This document shows positions 37,501-48,300 of a DNA stretch of 64,000 nucleotides, in pieces. The notes below the pieces were generated by a model. That model was not told the origin of the DNA. It saw only the letters and a program-made list of their open reading frames with translations, and made no database searches. The position numbers and the translations under genes were made by a program. Each line of letters opens with the position of its first letter. Position 1 is the stretch's first letter. The DNA is from Macrostomum hystrix. Lineage: Eukaryota; Platyhelminthes; Macrostomidae. The stretch is taken from NCBI GenBank assembly GCA_950097015.1, contig CATNEN010000008.1:4252501-4316500 (forward strand). The letters run 5' to 3'.

Positions 37501-40500
37501 CAAGCCACCCGGGTGTCCCTCTGCTCGTCCGACAGCTGATGGGGGATCCACCGGGAAGCCAGCTTCCGCACTCCGAGGTGTTCGTGCAGAATGGTGTGCA
37601 CACTCCCCGATCCAATGCCCATCTCCTGCTGGATCTGCTGGTAGGTCACTCGCCGGTCAGCGTCAATCATGCTGGACACAGCGCAGATATTTTCTGGGGT
37701 CACTGCGTTGCAGGGTCTCCTGGATCGATGCTCATCTTCGAGGCTTTCTCGACCTCGGCAAAACTCAGCGAACCAGTTTTTGACGGTTGCGTATGAAGGA
37801 CACAGATGAGCGAAAACGTCTTGTAAAGTTTGAAATGAATCGGCCGGCGACTTGCCTTGCTTGAAATGCAAGTACATCATAGCTCTGAAGTCACGATTTT
37901 CCAGCTTCATTGTGCAATTGAACGGCGCAAGGGGTGAACTGACTTTGGCTCACTGCAGTGGACTCAAAAGTAACTGCTTCTGTTTGAAAATTTAGCTATA
38001 AGACTTTTAAAAGGTGGTCTTTACCATAGACAAATTTCATGCTTCTGCGTCTCGTGGATCATACTCAGGCTAAAGACTTTCTGAGTGACCCTCGTATTAT
38101 CAATGATTTCCCTTTAGAGAAGAACGCACCTAGCCAATTAAGAATGCAGTCTGGAATTTCGCAGCACTATTGAACAATTCATTCGTGGAGAATCCCCTGG
38201 AGAGATTTTCCTAGAAAGTAGACCAAAACGAAAGCTCTAATCGACTGAATTCTAGTCCGACTGGTGGAAAGTCGCGAATCTAAAGGCCCACGAAGAAGGA
38301 GAGAATATATTGTGTTGAAGCTTATTCTCTTTTTATTCATTTCCCGCCACAACGGGACCCTGGATTACTGATCGCGGGGAGAAAGGCGGCAAGGGACGGG
38401 AAGGCCGAGTGCCGGATGGCATGCGAATATACGGAGATTAAAAACTAGCTCTGCGATGAGACGGAATAATGAGTAACAGCAGGGAACAGAGATCTCCTTA
38501 GCATTCTAAAGGCCTGCCTCCTGATGATGCAGCTAAGTCTTAATTAATTAGCGGAGGTGCCAAAAGTTCACGTAGACCGGCCGATTCACCCCTTCCCCCC
38601 AGGCTCTGGGTAAGAAATCCCCACGAAGGCAGGGGGCACGCCTTGAGCTTTAATGTCGTTATGTAAAAGGCGCGACAGCTGGCTCAGCCAGATCGCTGAA
38701 TACAAAATGAATCAAGAGTTTTGAGAAGGTCCATTTCCCCCCTGCCATTTGCTCGTCTACTCGGGGGAGAAATTAGCCACTCGATCCCGATCCCCGGACC
38801 GATAACCAGCGAGTCTGCTCAAATGGAAAGCCCGTCCGGATACAGCACTGGGCTGTGGGAAACATGCGCATTGGGATTTTAGCTGGCGATGAAGGATCCA
38901 GAAAGCAGGGATGCAGGGATGGCGATACAGGGATGGGGATGCTGAGATGGGGTTGCAAGGATCGGCCATGAGATTCTTGGATGGGAAAAACCCGATCCAA
39001 TCAAACAAAATGAAACTCCGGAACCCTGAAGCGCCACCACTCAAACCCTGAAGCGCCACTCAAACCCTGAAGCGCCACTGAAACCCTGAAGCGCCACTCA
39101 AACCCTGAAGCGCCACTCAAACCCTGAAGCGCCACTCAAACCCTGAAGCGCCACTGAAACCCTGAAGCGCCACCCAAACCCTGAAGACCCACTCAAAACC
39201 TAAATCCCTACTCAAACCCTGAAAGCCCTGAAGTCGCTCACCTGAATCAGCGCGTGCACCTTTCCGCTATTGTGATAGTCGGGCGGCAGGTATCGCGCAA
39301 GAATCCGCTTCATCTCCTCCAGCTGCCTGTCCTCGTCGACGTTCTCGCTAACGCAGGACAGCTGCTTCATCAGGCGCCTCCGACCGACGGACATCCTGCC
39401 AGGAGACCACTTGCCCTGCTGCTGGGAGTGGATTGTCAGAGACTTGCATCAATCACTACCCTGCATCTCTACCCCTGCATCTCCATCCCTGCATCTCCAT
39501 CCCTGCATCCCCATCCCTGCATCTCCATCCCTTCATCTCTATCCCTGCATCTCTACCCCTGCATCTCCATCCCTGCATCTCCATCCCTGCATCTCCATCC
39601 CTGCATCTCCATCCCTGCATCTCCATCCCTGCATCTCCATCCCTGCATCTCCATCTCTGTATCTCCATCCCTGCATCTCCATTTCTGCATCTCCATCCCT
39701 GCATTCCTGCCTACTGATCTCAGAAACTCCTTCCGCCGGCTGGCCACGTCGCCGGAGCGCCAGGAGCCGCCGAAGCCGCTGAAGGCGCCAGCGAAGCCGA
39801 ATCCAGCGCCACCGCCGCCAGCAGCACCGCCGACGCCACCGCCAGCACACTCCGGCCAAGCGTCGTCCAAGTGCAGCTGCATCGCGGCCAGGGTTGCGGC
39901 TTCGTCCTTCGTGCAGGGCAAGTCGCCGCTGATGACCATCTGCTTGAACTGAGATTGTCCAGAAAGAATTAAATCCTTTCATTATTTCTGGCTTCTCAAA
40001 TTATATTTGGGTAGCAATCGAATGCTTGCTCATCTCGTTACCTTCTTGTACTCAATGTTTACTGTCTCGCCCTTCTCCTTGCCTTCTGAACTTTTCGATT
40101 TGCATTGCTGCTCCTGTTAGGACGAATGAGGACTAAAGTTAAAAAAGGCGCGTCACTATTCTTGCAAGCCCGTCCACACCCTTCACAATAAATCCCCATT
40201 CTTGTCAGCCAATCCTCATAGGTTTCCTATCACTCTACTTAAATCCGCAAACCCGATCCTCAAATCCACCTCAACGATCCTCAAATCCACCTCAACGATC
40301 CTCAATCCACCTCAACGATCCTCAATACATCTCAACGATCCTCAATCCATCTCAACGATCCTCAAATCCATCTCAACGATCCTCAAATCCACCTCAACGA
40401 TCCTCAAATCCGCCACCCCGATCCTAATATCCGCCCCCGATCCTCAAATTCCCCAAGCCGATCCTCAAATCCCCGAAGCCGATCCTCAAATCTCGAAGCC

Positions 40501-43500
40501 TATCCTTAAATCCCGAAGCCGATCCTTAAATCCCGAAGCCGATCCTCAAATCCCGAAGCTGATCCTCAAATCCTCCAACCCATTCCTCAAATCCTTTACC
40601 CATAGTCAAGCCCGCCACCCGAATCCTAATCCTCCGATCCGCACACCCGATCCTCAAATCCGCCACCCCGATTCTCAAATCCCCGAAGCCGATCCTCAAA
40701 TACGCCACCCGATCCTCAAAAATCCGAAGCCGATCCTCAAATCCCCGAAGCCGATCCTCAAATCCCCGAAGCCGATCCTCAAATCCCCGAAGCCGATCCT
40801 CAAATCCCCGAAGCCGATCCTCAAATCCCCGAAGCCGATCCTCAAATACGCCACCCGATCCTCAAAAATCCGAAGCCGATCCTCAAATCCCCGAAGCCGA
40901 TCCTCAAATACGCCACCCGATCCTCAAATCCCCGAAGCCGATCCTCAAAAATCCGAAGCCGATCCTCAAATACGCCACCCGATCCTTAAATCCCCGAAGC
41001 CGATCCTCAAATCCGCCACACTAAACCTCAAATCTGCTACCCCAATCTTCCAATCCGCCACCACAATCCTCCAGTGCGCCACCCCAATCCTCTATTCTGC
41101 CACCACAATCCTCCAGTGCGCCACCCCAATCCTCTATTCCGCCACCACAATCCTCCAGTCCGCCACCACAAGGAGACCGCTGACACGCACGCAGGACTTA
41201 AGGAAGCTCCAGATGCCCTGACACCAGACCCGCTCCGAGTCGCCCAGAGTGGCCAGCAGCCCCAGCAGCTCCTTGACGTCATCCTTGGCGAGCAGCAGGT
41301 CGGCTGGCGCTGTCCGAGCCCAGGTCTCTAATAGCCGACAGGTTGCTGAAGCTGCGGAAGAAGCCGCCGCGAAGTCTGTCATTGTGGGGGACAGCTGACT
41401 CTGCTGCTGCTGCTGCTGCTGCTGAGTAATCTGTTCGTGCTTTGTGGTGTTCATCGAGTGCATAAATTAATTAGATTAAACTTACTATCCTTCCCAACCC
41501 TAGCAACCAGAGAGTGACCCAATCGGAGAGAGTGACCCAGCCAGAGAGAGTGACCAAACCAGAGAGAGTGACCCAGCCAGAGAGAGTGACCCAATCAGAG
41601 TGACCCAACCAGATAGTGACCCAATCAGAGAGAGTGACCCAATCAGAGAGTGACCCAACCAGATAGTGACCCAATCAGAGAGAGTGACCCAATCAGAGAG
41701 AGTGACCAAAACATGAGTTCAAACGAAACGCTCACCTTGACAGATGTCGGCAGCTGCTGCTGCTGCTGTTGCGGCGGCGTCGACGAAGCATCTTTTCCAT
41801 TGCAGCCATTTGAGCCAGAGTCTGGCAAGTTAACAAGCTGGCGCTGCAGGGCAACTAACTCGGCGGCGGTTGCGGCTTCGGCTTCGCACTTGGTGCAGCA
41901 GCAGCGGTCAACAGTGTGGTGCTGATGCTGGTGCTGGTGCTGATGCTGGTGCTGATGCTGGTGCTGATGCTGATGCTGATGCTGATGAATTTTGCTGCTG
42001 CCACCTCTCAAGGAAGCCCTGCCCCAACGGAAGAGCCAACGGTCGCCGATGGCTTGGTTCGGGTGCGGCCTGCTGTTGTCCCCACCGCCCTGAGCCCCCA
42101 TCAGCGACAAATAGTCGGCGTCCTCTTCGTCGACGTCCATCTTAGCGGTTGCCGCCGCCGCTCTCAGCGGCTCGTCGTCATCCCGAACCGTAGCCGCGGC
42201 TTCGCCACCATCCGTTGTCGTAGCCTGACTCTCCTCTCGCCGTTCCGTGGTCTCCCAGGGGCACACGGGATCGAGATCGTCATTCTCCAAGTGCATCGGC
42301 GGCGGCGGGGGCGGTGGCGGCGGTGTCGGAAGCGGCGGAGGCGGCGGCGACGGCTCTGCAGAGTGGAGTTTCTCGACTCGCCTCTCGCGGTACTGCCGGC
42401 AGAACAGGCGGTGATTGAGCAGGCGCACCAGAATCTGTGGATGAGCCAGGCAGGGCAGGGCGATCACAACCGCGTCTGCCAGGCTGCGCTCTTCTAGGAG
42501 CAGCGACTCGGCAGCTGCGGGACTGTCGTCACCGCCCAGGAGGTACTTCAGAGCGGCCGATTGAAGGCCAAGGCCCGATGGCAGACGAACTTCGGGCTGA
42601 AATCGGTTCGGTTTCGAATGATTGAATTGACAGGACCTGGTGACCTTTGATTCGATTTTTCAAATAAATATTTTCGTTGGATTTGCTGGTAAAGTATAGG
42701 AGATAACAAGAATCGCAGCAAGCACCGTAGCTAGAATCGCAGCAATAATTAAAGCTAGTATCGAAGCAAGGACCGTAGCTAGAATCGCAGCAGGAACCGT
42801 AGCTAGAATCGCAGGAAGAACTGTAGCTAGAATCGAAGCAAGAACCGTAGCTAGAATCGAAGCAAGAACCGTAGCTAGAATCGAAGCAAGAACTGTAGCT
42901 ATTATAGAGTCGAAGCAAGAACCGTAGCTAGAATCGAAGCAAGAACCGTAGCTAGAATCGAAGCAAGAACCGTAGCTAGAATCGAAGCAAGAACCGTAGC
43001 TAGAATCGAAGCAAGAACCGTAGCTAGAATCGAAGCAAGAACCGTAGCTAGAATCGAAGCAAGAACCGTAGCTAGAATCGAAGCAAGAACCGTAGCTAGA
43101 ATCGAAGCAAGAACCGTAGCTAGAATCGAAGCAAGAACTGTAGCTATTATAGAATCGAAGCAAGAACTGTAGCTAGAATCGAAGCAAGAACCGTAGCTAG
43201 AATCGAAGCAAAGACACTAGACAAAACGGCGGCAAGAACAAAACATAGAATCGCAGCGCGCATCAAATCTAGATCCGCAGCAAGAATTGAAGTTGAGGAA
43301 GTTAAACTGTTTACTTAGAATCTCAAATTATGTTTACAAGCTTTTCAATGGTACTCTTTTCCAGCCTGAAGTTGAGCCAGTCGGTTTCTTAGAATAATTC
43401 TCGAGATCAAGAATCCAGTCCATTAAACTTTAGCTGACCGCTTTCCCTATGGCCATTGAATCAGCTGATCTAGACAGGAAGTGCCGAAGCATGTCGCGAT

Positions 43501-43740
43501 GACAGGCCCCATCAACGGGCAGGACTGCTGTTTGCACTGATTAGACAAATAATAAAAGCTTACTCACCTCAGTTAGCAGCAGTACAATGGCCTCCAACGA
43601 GCAGGCCTTCATGCCGCCGTCTTCGTCAAGGCAGAACTGACTGCCCACTGCCATGCGTTCAACAAATACGTCTTCCTGCCTGTACTGCTGATGCTGCTGA
43701 TGCTGCAGCTGGCCCAACGCTGTCCATTGATGACCGAACA
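25514..43740 (-). CDS. PLCE1: Phospholipase C epsilon-like protein with REM, FERM-like, RasGEF, PLC X/Y, C2 and two RA domains
   Basis: Exons, all phase-compatible: 43740-43568, 42596-41736, 41421-41191, 40113-40042, 39948-39715, 39421-39242, 36349-35926, 35359-35100, 34751-34606, 33724-33218, 32961-32595, 32305-31703, 31318-30679, 29844-28379, 28309-27956, 27670-27512, 27419-27317, 27235-26904, 26847-26368, 26290-25514 (stop). The product hydrolyses PIP2 to IP3 and DAG and probably activates Ras/Rap. In order: REM half-sites ([41 protein letters not shown]); FERM F2-F3 ([35 protein letters not shown]); RasGEF ([52 protein letters not shown]); PH-like and EF regions; PLC-X with both catalytic histidines ([15 protein letters not shown]) and calcium ligands (ELDCHDG, SIENHC); PLC-Y ([16 protein letters not shown]); C2; RA1 (GWALMEE); RA2. 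X-Y linker is acidic and Ala/Gly-rich. The order RasGEF-PLC-C2-RA-RA is diagnostic of PLC-epsilon. The FERM segment is not part of the vertebrate protein as I know it. The exact 5' start is unresolved. Confidence 0.92.
27671..27955 (-). repeat. 10-bp minisatellite filling an in-frame intron of the PLC gene
   Basis: About 25 copies of GGTGGATGAA (minus strand TTCATCCACC) at 27,689-27,940 fill the intron between the Y-domain and C2 exons. The intron is 285 bp, divisible by three, has good splice sites (CAG|GTAAGT; AACGCAG|ATAG) and contains no stop. If retained it would add 95 residues of the decapeptide [10 protein letters not shown]. Confidence 0.93.
30060..30660. repeat. 39-bp minisatellite in a PLC-epsilon intron
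   Basis: About 15 copies of a unit containing GAGCCAATCAGAAAAGTGCG and AGATGCAGAGGAAATGAAT, in the intron just upstream of the X-domain exon. Several units lack one base pair, so long open frames break and resume. It carries the CCAATCAG motif in nearly every unit. Confidence 0.95.
31395..31565. repeat. 35-bp minisatellite
   Basis: Five copies of CTCACGCTTTACTTCTATTG followed by GCTAGCTCTTCTAAC, in a PLC-epsilon intron (31,319-31,702). Contains TATTGG, an inverted CCAAT box. Confidence 0.9.
33784..34150 (-). mobile_element. Full-length tRNA-derived SINE with target duplication
   Basis: A 367-bp element reading on the minus strand. Its head has a tRNA-like A box (GGCAGAGCGGTTGACGCG) and B box region (CCTGAGCTCGATTCCGCGG). 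A conserved body and an (AAT)-rich tail follow. It is flanked by the 13-bp direct repeat AATGAGGCTCATA at 33771-33783 and 34151-34163. It lies in the intron between two RasGEF exons. The other family copies in this window are fragments or an inverted pair. Confidence 0.85.
34778..34866 (+). mobile_element. SINE head fragment
   Basis: Matches the tRNA-like head of the SINE at 33784-34150 (GCGGTCTAACGCGCTTGCCT, CCTGAGCTCGATTCCGCGG) on the plus strand, truncated after ACATTTATTT. In the intron between two RasGEF exons. Confidence 0.75.
34960..35056 (-). mobile_element. SINE head fragment, opposite orientation
   Basis: The same head region on the minus strand (GAATCGAGCTCAGGGACCTC read on plus). 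It is inverted relative to the fragment 100 bp away, so the short intron can fold on itself. Confidence 0.75.
35735..35850. repeat. 7-bp tandem repeat GAGCAGT
   Basis: About 15 copies of GAGCAGTGAGCAGTGAGCGG type in the intron between the FERM-F3 exon and the first RasGEF exon, with a short interruption AATATTT occurring twice. Confidence 0.85.
36350..36700. repeat. Diverged ~115-bp repeats with CCACCTCAC and GATTGG motifs
   Basis: Three degenerate copies share CCACCTCACGCC, a pyrimidine-rich stretch and a GATTGGCTG/GATTGGTTTG segment. Similar motif order occurs at 32,340-32,560. It may be an old intronic repeat family of the PLC gene. Confidence 0.45.
36785..38094 (-). mobile_element. Complete mariner transposon
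   Basis: A 1,310-bp element with perfect 30-bp terminal inverted repeats, beginning CGAGGGTCACTCAGAAAGTC at 36785 and as the complement at 38065-38094. It is flanked by TA on both sides (36783-36784, 38095-38096), the Tc1/mariner target duplication. It lies inside the PLC-epsilon intron between exons 39421-39242 and 36349-35926. Perfect termini and an open transposase frame suggest recent arrival. Confidence 0.96.
36849..37910 (-). CDS. Mariner transposase, intact
   Basis: A 353-residue frame from ATG at 37910 with no interruption, the normal mariner length (about 345-350). The N-terminal half has paired helix-turn-helix regions for binding the inverted repeats ([38 protein letters not shown]). 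The catalytic D,D34D triad is complete: LTGDETW, then 94 residues to [12 protein letters not shown], then 34 residues to the D of [11 protein letters not shown]. It would cut and paste elements carrying the matching termini. Nothing in the sequence suggests inactivation, but activity is not shown. Confidence 0.96.
   Translation of the reverse strand: MKLENRDFRAMMYLHFKQGKSPADSFQTLQDVFAHLCPSYATVKNWFAEFCRGRESLEDEHRSRRPCNAVTPENICAVSSMIDADRRVTYQQIQQEMGIGSGSVHTILHEHLGVRKLASRWIPHQLSDEQRDTRVAWCRFMLQKFESGTSRRIWDILTGDETWIYQYDPENKRQSSMWTFRDEDSPTKFRRNRSVGKQMVACFFMRTGHVASVSLEDRRTVTADWYTTVCLPKVFSALSQRRPRCGMRGVLLHHDNASAHTAAQTLEFLADCGVQLMTHPAYSPDLAPCDFFLFPKCKEILKGQIFSSLEEAVNEFKDVIGDLRDEDWRQCFDSWFHRMQACINAGGEYFEQL
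38097..39005. other. Intron segment without recognised feature
   Basis: Unique sequence inside the large PLC-epsilon intron between the mariner element and the 19-bp repeat. There is GC-rich DNA near 38,340-38,600 and a short GGATGCAGGGATGGCGATAC stretch near 38,910 related to the 14-bp array at 39,455. No exon seen. Confidence 0.35.
39010..39200. repeat. 19-bp minisatellite
   Basis: About ten copies of ACCCTGAAGCGCCACTCAA ending only 40 bp from the donor of exon 39421-39242 of the PLC-epsilon gene. Confidence 0.9.
39455..39705. repeat. 14-bp minisatellite filling a short intron
   Basis: About 18 copies of TGCATCTCCATCCC occupy nearly the whole 293-bp intron between exons 39948-39715 and 39421-39242 (the two FERM-F2 exons). 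Confidence 0.93.
40245..41165. repeat. 21-bp minisatellite
   Basis: About 44 copies of GATCCTCAAATCCCCGAAGC plus C, with CACC and CTCAACG variants, filling the intron between PLC-epsilon exons 41421-41191 and 40113-40042. The 21-bp period keeps frames open (ILKSPKP), which are artefacts. Confidence 0.95.
41510..41710. repeat. ~17-bp minisatellite GAGAGTGACCCAATCA
   Basis: About 12 irregular copies of AGAGAGTGACCCAATCAG in the intron between PLC-epsilon exons 42596-41736 and 41421-41191. Several units contain CCAATCAG. Confidence 0.88.
42690..43210. repeat. 24-bp minisatellite
   Basis: About 21 copies of GAATCGAAGCAAGAACCGTA plus GCTA in the intron between the two exons that encode the REM domain. 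Most central units are identical, so expansion is recent. Confidence 0.95.
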
Positions 43741-43789
43741 CTGTGTCGGCATGGACAAATGAAACAGTAACAATTAGAAAAATAAATGG

Positions 43790-45290
43790 GAAGAGTCGAA
43801 TGGGGAGGAGTCGAATGGGGATAAATCGAATGGAGAAGAGTCGAATGGGGAAGAGTCGAATGGGGAAGAGTCGAATGGGGAAGAGTCAATTGGGGAGGAA
43901 TCGAATGGGGAAGAGTCGAATGGGGAAGAGTCGAATGGGGAAGAGTCGAATGGGGATAAATCGAATGGAGAAGAGTCGAATGGGAAGAGTCGAATGGGGA
44001 AGAGTCGAATGGGGAAGAGTCGAATGGGGAAGAGTCAATTGGGGAGGAATCGAATCGGGAAGAGTCAATTGGGGAGGAATCGAATGGGGAAGAGTCGAAT
44101 GGGGAAGAGTCGAATGGGGAAGAGTCGAATGGGGAAGAGTCAATTGGGGAGGAATCGAATGGGGAAGAGTCGAATGGGGAAGAGTCGAATGGGGAAGAGT
44201 CGAATGGGGAAGAGTCAATTGGGGAGGAATCGAATGGGGAAGAGTCGAATGGGGAAGAGTCGAATGGGGATAAATCGAATGGAGAAGAGTCGAATGGGGA
44301 AGAGTCGAATGGGGATAAATCGAATGGAGAAGAGTCGAATGGGAAGAGTCGAATGGGGAAGAGTCGAATGGGGAAGAGTCGAATGGGGAAGAGTCGAATG
44401 GGGAAGAGTCGAATGGGGAAGAGTCAATTGGGGAAGAGTCGAATGGGGAAGAGTCGAATGGGGAAGAGTCAATTGGGGAAGAGTCGAATGGGGAAGAGTC
44501 GAATGGGAAGAGTCGAATGGGGAAGAGTCGAATGGGGAAGAGTCGAATGGGGAAGAGTCAATTGGGGAAGAGTCGAATGGGGAAGAGTCGAATGGGGAAG
44601 AGTCAATTGGGGAAGAGTCGAATGGGAAGAGTCGAATGGGGAAGAGTCGAATGGGGAAGAGTCGAATGGGGAAGAGTCGAATGGGGAAGAGTCGAATGGG
44701 GAAGAGTCGAATGGGGAAGAGTCGAATGGGGAAGAGTCGAATGGGGAAGAGTCGAATGGGGAAGAGTCGAATGGGGAAGAGTCAATTGGGGAGGAATCGA
44801 ATGGGGAAGAGTCGAATGGGAAAGAGTCGAATGGGGATAAATCGAATGGAGAAGAGTCGAATGGGAAGAGTCGAATGGGGAAGAGTCGAATGGGGATAAA
44901 TCGAATGGGGAAGAGTCGAATGGGGAAGAGTCGAATGGGGAAGAGTCGAATGGGGAAGAGTCGAATGGGGAAGAGTCGAATGGGGAAGAGTCGAATTGGG
45001 AAGAGTCGAATGGGGAAGAGTCGAATGGGAGGAGTCAATTGGGGAGGAATCGAATGGAGAAGTGTCGAATGGGGAAGAGTCGAATGGGGAAGAGTCAATT
45101 GGGGAGGAATCGAATGGGGAAGAGTCAATTGGGGAGGAATCGAATGGGGAAGAGTCAATTGGGGAGGAATCGAATGGGGAAGAGTCGAATGGGGAAGAGT
45201 CGAATGGGGAAGAGTCGAATCGGGAATAGTCAATTGGGGAGGAATCGAATGGGGAAGAGTCGAATGGGGTGGAGTTGAATCGGTAAGAGT
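43790..45290. repeat. 15-bp satellite, about 100 copies
   Basis: Units GAATGGGGAAGAGTC with variants (GGATAAATC, CAATTGGGG, GGAGGAATC). It lies in the intron between exons 45476-45351 and 43740-43568. The 15-bp period leaves both strands open for up to 320 codons (EESNG, TLPHS, PIRLF), none of them genes. Confidence 0.96.
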
Positions 45291-45350
45291 GAAGTCGAGT
45301 AGAGCATTCATCTGATTGCCTGGCGAATGCACTTTAAATCTTTACAACAC

Positions 45351-48300
45351 CCAGGAAGTGTATGGCATTGTATGGCAGCGTTCTATATGCATAGAAGATG
45401 CGTGGCTCGTATATGCTGCTGCGGTCATTCATGGCTTTGAGAAAGTGTCGGCCACAGATGAAGTGGCAAGGTTTCCCTGCCTGTGGAAGAGGTGAGGCCG
45501 AGACCGGTAGACGGGAACAAAGCTTGTGGACAGAGTGTCGGAACTTTTAAGAAATCTCTTGTTGGCTTCAATTAGGAAATCGGGGCAGGGGTGGAATTAT
45601 GAGTACAAGGAAGTCAGCTCTTATTTTGTTGTTCGTCGCCTTGCACACTTTATTAAGGAAGACGACTAGGAGATAGCATTAGAGAATGTGCTAGCACTTT
45701 TGGAGTCCAGACCGTGCCAGGGGGAGAGACAGGGGATCGTTTTTTAGCTGAGAGGTGGGTGTTGGGGTGAGGTGGGTGTTGGGGTGAGGTTGGTGTGGAG
45801 TGAGGTGGGTGTGGAGTGAGGTGGGTGTGGAATGAGGTGGGCGTGGAGTTAGGGAGGTTTGGATTGTGGTGCGTGTACGAGCAAGGGTGAGGTGCATTGA
45901 GTCTTCGCACAAGCAGCCAGTGTTTACGGCACTGAACGAATCGAAAACAGCAGGTCGAAGCTCTCTAGCCGAGAATCAAACATATTAACCGAGAGATAAA
46001 GAGGGGGCAGAAGGGTAAAACGAGTAAGGACAGGCCAGAGGGTAAGAGCTGAAAAGGAGGGGGTAAGGAAAGAAAAACGAGCAGCTAGCCAATCAGAGAC
46101 AAGGGGAACACAGTTAAACACAGAGGGAGAGAGAAGAAAGTACAATAAGAAGAGGGCGTGCGAGCGTAAACAACATAAACAAGCACAGAGAGAAGGGGGA
46201 AGTATTGACATGTGTGTAGTGAGGTCGGTGGGGAGTGAGATGGGTGTGTAGTGATGTGTAGTGTTGTGTGCATACGAGCAACAGTGAGGTGCATGTGTGT
46301 AGTGAGATGGGGTGTGTACTGAGGTGGGTGCAAATGACGGAGCCCAAAGGTTTTACTGACCCTGACTGTTAAACAAGTCGAACCGCCCGCTCAGGCAGCG
46401 AAACTGTCCCAGGTGCACCAGAATTCTGGTGGCCAGATATTTCACAAACGGAGCATAGCGGGTAGTGTGATTTGTGTAGTACCACTCGTCAGAAGGCAGC
46501 AGCAGCTGCAGCAGGTTGTCAGTTATGAGCAGGTCGAGCAGATCCTCGTGAAATGTCGGGTCCAGTGTCAGACAGCCGATGGCTTGAAGCAGCAGGCAGA
46601 GAAGATGCTGGCAAGAATTATTCAGGGATTATAGACGATTATTCAGAATGACTAGTTCTCAGCCCAATGACCGAATCCCCCCAGTTCAGCCAGCTCACCG
46701 GGTCAAAGTTAGGATCGAGTGAGTCCACGAGTTTTCGCAGGTGGCCCTCGGACACAAGACGAGCCTGCGCCTCCGGGCTCTGGAGCATGAGAGCCAGCAG
46801 GCGGGCAGCCAGGATCTGGTTGCAGTGCAGGGCGCAGGCCCTCAGCCTGACGCTGGGCGAGCATCGAGGACGAAAATTCAACGACCGGCCCTGCGCTGTC
46901 AGGCCGGTGTGGATGACGCCGATAAGAAGGCCGGGCTCGGCCTGGTACAGACGGTCCAACGCCGTGCCGCCCCCAGAATCAGCTGACGCGGCCGCTGGTC
47001 GCAGAGAGATCAGCGCCGTTGCTAGGGAAGCTCGCCTGGCCGCGGCAGCGGCGGCCGCGGTGGAAGAGGACGACGAGGAAGCAGCGCCAGGCGCTTGGTG
47101 ATGATGAGTCTGGCCGGTTGGCGAGTGTGTCTGTAGCTGCTGCTGCTGCTGCTGCTGCTGCTGCAGCTAGGCGATGCGTTGAAGGGTTTCTCATTAGGAA
47201 CTGCGATGACTACTAACTTTTTAAGTTAGCGACTCAATCGATGAGTTACTTCTTTTAGGGATGGGATGGGATGGAATGGAATGGCATGGGATGGAATGGG
47301 ATGCGATGGAATGGGATGCGATGGAATGGAATGGCATGGGATGGAATGGGATGCGATGGAATGGAATGGCATGGGATGGGATGGAATGGCATGGGATGGG
47401 ATGGGATGGGATGGGATGGGATGTGATGTTTTCTATGAATTATTTTGCTTTTACAATGATCCAGTGGGACAAATAAAATCATGGTTTGACGCTAACCTTG
47501 AAAGTGCACGGTTGGATTTGTTGCTGCTGCTGCTGCTGCTGCTGCTGTTTGGCCAGAACTAGGCTAGAAAACTGTCGCTGCTGACTCTCGTCGGCAACCT
47601 CGTTGTCCGCGGTGGCAGCCGCGTCAGCCATGAGGTCGCCGATCCCGGCTCGAAGTGAAGCATCAATTATTCCATTGGCAATTATCAGTGCCGTGAACTG
47701 CAACGACTGGCTGCTGATGCTGCTGCTGCCGCTGCTGCTGCTGCAGCCGGCGCCCGACGCACCACCCGAGCTGCCGCAGCCACCGCCGCCGCTGCAGTTC
47801 TTCAGCAGGTCGAACGCCGCTTCGAGTAGCCCCGCCAGACAGGCGTGGGAGGCGGCCACGACAGCTGCTGACTGGTCTGTTTCAGCGGCAACCTCCGTCA
47901 GCTGCTGCAGGGCCTGCTGCAGCTCCGCCTCGGAGGTCTGGTCATACCGGAGGAGGGTGTAGAAAAATGATAATAATATTAATAATAATAATCACAGGAG
48001 GCTGCGGGTGATGGCACATCATTTGGTGACACTAGACCGGCAGCCAGCGAGGAGGCAATTCTGCCCATTTCGTTGACTCCTGAGCACAAACGCACACAGA
48101 TACCGTACTCAGGCACACGCACGCACAGGTGTGTACATCTGTCCTGACTTTCTCATCGTCAGGCAGTGTACACTTTCACTGTGCCTTGAAGGTTGGCCCT
48201 CATTTGCCACTCACGCCAAGGTCCCTGAGTTCGATTCCGCGGCGAGGCCACTTTCATTTGGGGCGCAGCCGCAGAGAGAAGGCTTGGGGGCTTGTCATGC

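Noticed and set aside
42529..43163. Cys/Ser/Tyr-rich 129-167 codon frames (SSYGSCFD)
   Set aside because: 24-bp minisatellite artefact in an intron.
43743..45332. Long frames EESNG / TLPHS / PIRLF
   Set aside because: 15-bp satellite artefacts, open on both strands, inside an intron.
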